From positions 1-7,495 of the forward strand of contig JAJYVC010000052.1 in assembly GCA_021792235.1 (NCBI GenBank): a DNA stretch of 7,495 nt. Reading direction: 5' to 3'. The notes beneath the pieces are model-generated. The model saw nothing but the letters and a program-made list of their open reading frames with translations. It was not told the DNA's origin and made no database searches. Source of the DNA: Microcaldota archaeon. GTDB taxonomy: Archaea; Micrarchaeota; Micrarchaeia; Micrarchaeales; CABMGC01. A program made the position numbers and the translations under genes. Position 1 is the first letter of the stretch. Each line of letters starts with the position of its first letter. Shown here piece after piece: positions 5,032-7,495 of this stretch.

Positions 5032-5886
5032 ATGGATCTGATGCTAAGCTATGCGCTGCTTGCTGCGCTGATGTATGCCATACCTCTTGTTCTAGCCGAT
5101 TCGCTAAGCAAGAGGATGGTGCGCAAGGTAGGTGCGTACAGGCTAGGAACCATAATGCTTGCAATAGGATTCATACCTGCAATAATAGCTGCCGTAATTG
5201 TTGGCGTAGACCCTATCTCCATGTATTCTGCCTCCTTAGCAGTTATTACGGGGTTTGCCATATCTGTAGGATATGTTCTTTTCTACAAAACAATGGAAAC
5301 CGAACAGATATCAAATTCAATCGCACTCTCGGAGCTCTCTGCTGCCACATTCGTGATATTCGGGTTCGTAGTGTTCGGCGAATCGATAGGCCTCATCGGA
5401 GCGATTGGTGTAATCACTGTGTTCATAGGGGCAGGTCTTGTTGCAATAACAGAGGAATTGAAGTTCAACAGGAAGCTCATACCGGCTACTGCCGCATTCA
5501 TAGTATGGGCAGCCGGCTTCATAGTGTTTGCATACTCCATAAAAACATCAGGAACATTTGCAATGCCGCTTATCATAGTAAAGCTTACGGCTCTGCTGTC
5601 CTTCGCCTTTGTCGCGCGGTTTGCAGGTTTCCGCAAACCTAGCGAAAAACTGCGCAGCCACGCCACTGGCATAATAACGACCGGGCTCTTCGACGGCACG
5701 GGCACAGCAGCATTCGGATTAGTCACAATGCTTGCCGCAATCGGACTCACAGGGGTTATCAACGCAGTGACCCCTGTCCTTGCCGCCATAATAGGGTACA
5801 GGTATTACAAGGAAAGATTCACAAAGCTTCAGCTAACCGGGTTCATAATAATGGTGGCAGGGGCGTTAGTCGTGAGCGTTGCATGA
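5032..5886 (+). CDS. EamA/DMT-superfamily transporter, 10 membrane helices, 284 residues
   Basis: An integral membrane protein of the drug/metabolite transporter superfamily, which exports or imports small metabolites. It has two EamA repeats of about 140 residues. Hydrophobic segments fall near 5-22, 40-58, 65-85, 99-115, 119-139, 150-170, 177-197, 211-232, 235-256 and 266-284. The first repeat ends with FGESIGLIGAIGVITVFIGAGLV and the second with YKERFTKLQLTGFIIMVAGALV. Both have the family pattern of an acidic residue (E117, E261) before the last helix of the repeat. The loop around 198-210 is basic, which suggests a cytoplasmic side. The substrate cannot be predicted: the family covers amino acids, nucleosides, sugars and others. 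The gene stands alone behind its own promoter, 204 bases before the next gene. Confidence 0.88.
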   Translation: MDLMLSYALLAALMYAIPLVLADSLSKRMVRKVGAYRLGTIMLAIGFIPAIIAAVIVGVDPISMYSASLAVITGFAISVGYVLFYKTMETEQISNSIALSELSAATFVIFGFVVFGESIGLIGAIGVITVFIGAGLVAITEELKFNRKLIPATAAFIVWAAGFIVFAYSIKTSGTFAMPLIIVKLTALLSFAFVARFAGFRKPSEKLRSHATGIITTGLFDGTGTAAFGLVTMLAAIGLTGVINAVTPVLAAIIGYRYYKERFTKLQLTGFIIMVAGALVVSVA

Positions 5887-6055
5887 GTCCAGAAACAGTC
5901 GACATCCTCCTCGTGCTAAAACAGGAGTCCTCTTCAGTGATTGCTTATGCGTGCTCCTAAAGTATGTTCTAGGTTCTGCGATCCGGTTTGCAATGCCTGC
6001 CGTGTATATGATTCCTGAGCCTTGAAAGCCATACCGATTTCTTGGCCAACCCAGC

Positions 6056-6066
6056 ATATTAAATAT
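6056..6066 (+). promoter_or_regulatory. TATA box of the glycosidase-like gene
   Basis: ATATTAAATAT is centred 30 bases before the ATG at 6091, predicting a leader of about 4 bases. The stretch 5887-6055 between the transporter and this box holds no credible gene or RNA that I can see. Confidence 0.6.
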
Positions 6067-6090
6067 CACTGCTGGAGATAAGAAGTTCCG

Positions 6091-7389
6091 ATGCAAATGG
6101 CATTCAAGCGCAGGGATCAGGGCGTAGCAAGAGCAAACAGCATAGACATAAAGGAGGAAATGTTCAATAGGGCAGTTGACATACTGAAGACGAATTCTAC
6201 AAGCAATGGCATAAGAGCTGCAGCAACAGTATACAATCAGGTCTGGAGCAGGGATTCATTCATAACCTTCCTCGGCGCAAATCTCCTCGGGGACCAGAAA
6301 CTTCTTGATGCGGCTAAGAATACCTTGATTACCCTTGGCAAAGCTGCCTCGCCCATGGGCATGATACCTGTAAACTATGATCTAGACAGGAAGGAGAGGC
6401 GGCTGTTCCATGCCGGTGCAACAGATGCGCCATCATGGTACATATTGGGGCTTGCAAATCTCTACAGCGTAACGCAGGATAGCGACTTACTCGGAATGCC
6501 TCTGGATTGTGCTATGGATGCGTACCGATGGCTGAGATATCAGGACACCAACGGTGCAATACTTATAGACAGCATGCCTGGCAGCGACTGGATGGATTCG
6601 TCAGTGCAGAGGCAGGGAAAGGTGCTGTACAACAATCTCCTCTTCCTGATGGCCACAAAATGCATAAACAACCTGTGCGACGCGTCAGGCAAAGACCTAG
6701 ACGCGCACAGTGGCAGCCAGCCCATCCGGATAGATTTCGATTACCTGAAGTCAAAGCTTAACAGGGTATTTGATCCTACAGAAAAGGAGATCCGCTCAGG
6801 TGACTGGCCAAATTACCACGATTTCGACAAGGACTACTTCTCTAATCCTCCGAAAGGCCGGATGCCTTTCTATCCCCAATTCATAACAATGGATTATGTG
6901 GACATGCATTTCGATTCGTTGTCCAACATGATGTCAATACTTTTCGATGTGGCCCGGCCAGAAATGGCAAGAAACATAATGTCCTATGTTGATTCAAACA
7001 ATCTTGCAAAACCTTACCCTATAAGGGTGCTTGATCCGGTGGTGGTTCCAGGGGACAGGTATTACAAGCATGAATACAACGCAGGCAAGCCTGATTACTG
7101 GAGGAATGACGCATACTGCTACCACAACGGAGGAGTATGGCCGTTTGTCGGCGGATTCTATGTGATGGCAAGGCAGAAGATGGGTTATTCAGATGCCTCA
7201 CGGGCTCTTGAGGACCTTGCAATAGCAAACTCAATGAAAAGAAATCCATCGGAGCACGGATTCAACGAATGGTTTCACGGCCGCACCTTTGAATTGAGCG
7301 GACAGGACGGCCAGTCATGGAATGCTGGTCTGTATGTTGCAGCATACCTCTACGCAAAAGGCGCGGACCCATTCAAGTTCCTCAAATAA
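6091..7389 (+). CDS. Six-hairpin glycosidase-like protein (GH100 / debranching-enzyme type), 432 residues
   Basis: Probably a cytoplasmic glycoside hydrolase with an (alpha/alpha)6 barrel: there is no signal peptide and no membrane segment. VWSRDSF (51-57) matches the 'W-x-R-D' start of this clan. ILIDSMPGSDWMDSS (157-171) followed by RQGKVLYNNLLFLMA (174-188) is the segment that carries the putative acid, with D160, D166 and D169 as candidates. NGGVWPFVGGFYV (346-358) and NEWFHGR (392-398), then GQDGQSWNAGLY (404-415), end the barrel, with E393 as the probable second catalytic residue. The pattern recalls neutral invertases (GH100) and archaeal proteins labelled glycogen-debranching or amylo-alpha-1,6-glucosidase. 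It lacks the large N-terminal domains of true debranching enzymes. The substrate is unknown. The start may be 6091 or the ATG at 6097. The upstream GGAG (6073-6076) is too far away, so translation is probably leaderless. Confidence 0.72.
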   Translation: MQMAFKRRDQGVARANSIDIKEEMFNRAVDILKTNSTSNGIRAAATVYNQVWSRDSFITFLGANLLGDQKLLDAAKNTLITLGKAASPMGMIPVNYDLDRKERRLFHAGATDAPSWYILGLANLYSVTQDSDLLGMPLDCAMDAYRWLRYQDTNGAILIDSMPGSDWMDSSVQRQGKVLYNNLLFLMATKCINNLCDASGKDLDAHSGSQPIRIDFDYLKSKLNRVFDPTEKEIRSGDWPNYHDFDKDYFSNPPKGRMPFYPQFITMDYVDMHFDSLSNMMSILFDVARPEMARNIMSYVDSNNLAKPYPIRVLDPVVVPGDRYYKHEYNAGKPDYWRNDAYCYHNGGVWPFVGGFYVMARQKMGYSDASRALEDLAIANSMKRNPSEHGFNEWFHGRTFELSGQDGQSWNAGLYVAAYLYAKGADPFKFLK

Positions 7390-7414
7390 TCGCCATCCCC
7401 GAAGCAGAGCATGC

Positions 7415-7423
7415 TTTATATAT
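7415..7423 (+). promoter_or_regulatory. TATA box of the gene at the right edge
   Basis: TTTATATAT is centred 33 bases before the ATG at 7452. An 8-base palindrome, AGCATGCT (7408-7415), abuts it on the upstream side where the BRE element would be. Confidence 0.55.
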
Positions 7424-7451
7424 CACAACCCTGCACTTAGGAGTAGATTCC

Positions 7452-7495
7452 ATGTTTACGAAATTAAGATCCGCACATGAAGTCAGGGAGGCAGT
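7452..7495 (+). CDS. Start of an unidentified gene, cut by the window edge
   Basis: The frame begins MFTKLRSAHEVREA and runs off the window. It is supported by the TATA box at 7415-7423 and by AGGAG (7439-7443), eight bases before the ATG. With only 14 complete codons the family cannot be named. Confidence 0.5.
   Translation, partial: MFTKLRSAHEVREA

Noticed and set aside
5283..5789. Long minus-strand open frame inside the transporter gene
   Set aside because: It mirrors a hydrophobic coding frame and is rich in Ala, Pro, Thr and Ser, as expected from antisense of a membrane protein. The plus-strand frame has a promoter and family motifs.
5930..6020. C/D-box small RNA: AGTGATT and a downstream CTGA
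   Set aside because: The C box is a poor match, the distance to the D box is longer than usual for archaea, and no internal C'/D' pair is visible.
5866..6096. Minus-strand 76-codon frame between the transporter and the glycosidase gene
   Set aside because: Its start lies inside the glycosidase gene, there is no ribosome binding site or suitably placed promoter, and the residue pattern looks random.
1..7495. CRISPR array, plasmid origin, integrase site or defence system
   Set aside because: No regularly spaced repeats, no integrase or replication protein, and no defence-type domains apart from the TnpB relic.

Overview
The window reads as ordinary chromosome of an archaeon with moderate GC content. 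The main signs are AT-rich TATA boxes (cores such as TTTAAA, TTTAAATA and TTTATATA) placed about 23 to 33 bases before most start codons, short or absent leaders, heavy use of ATA and AGG codons, a tRNA-His with an encoded G-1 and no encoded CCA, and an adenosylcobalamin-dependent (class II) ribonucleotide reductase. I cannot fix the lineage. Thermoplasmata or an acidophilic DPANN/ARMAN-like archaeon would fit, but this is a weak guess.

Layout from left to right. Positions 1-145 hold the decayed tail of an IS200/IS605-type TnpB gene ending in a perfect hairpin. Positions 171-266 could encode a 31-residue single-span membrane peptide. A multi-part stem (293-338) lies just beyond the stop codon of nrdJ. 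The class II ribonucleotide reductase nrdJ runs leftward (2733 to 352). A 220-base divergent promoter region (2734-2953) separates it from a rightward P-loop kinase (2954-3568) that resembles deoxynucleoside monophosphate kinases. That kinase converges with a leftward lysA-like PLP decarboxylase (4837 to 3572), with only 3 bases between the two stop codons. tRNA-His (4928 to 4856) sits 18 bases upstream of lysA on the same strand, behind a clear promoter. A 10-helix EamA/DMT transporter (5032-5886), a six-hairpin (alpha/alpha)6 glycosidase-like protein (6091-7389) and the first codons of an unknown gene (7452 onward) follow on the plus strand, each with its own TATA box.

How the genes fit together. 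nrdJ makes deoxynucleotides and the divergent kinase probably phosphorylates nucleoside monophosphates, so 352-3568 looks like a small dNTP-supply unit with a shared control region. That region holds an NrdR-box-like palindrome next to the nrdJ ribosome binding site and a second inverted repeat between the opposed promoters. lysA probably makes lysine from meso-diaminopimelate and appears to be co-transcribed with tRNA-His. The transporter and the glycosidase have separate promoters and no evident link to each other or to the left half.

I see no wholly new system. The items most worth a second look are the divergent nrdJ/kinase control region, the tRNA-His/lysA arrangement, the methionine that replaces the usual PLP-stacking histidine in LysA, and the structured sequence beyond the end of nrdJ.
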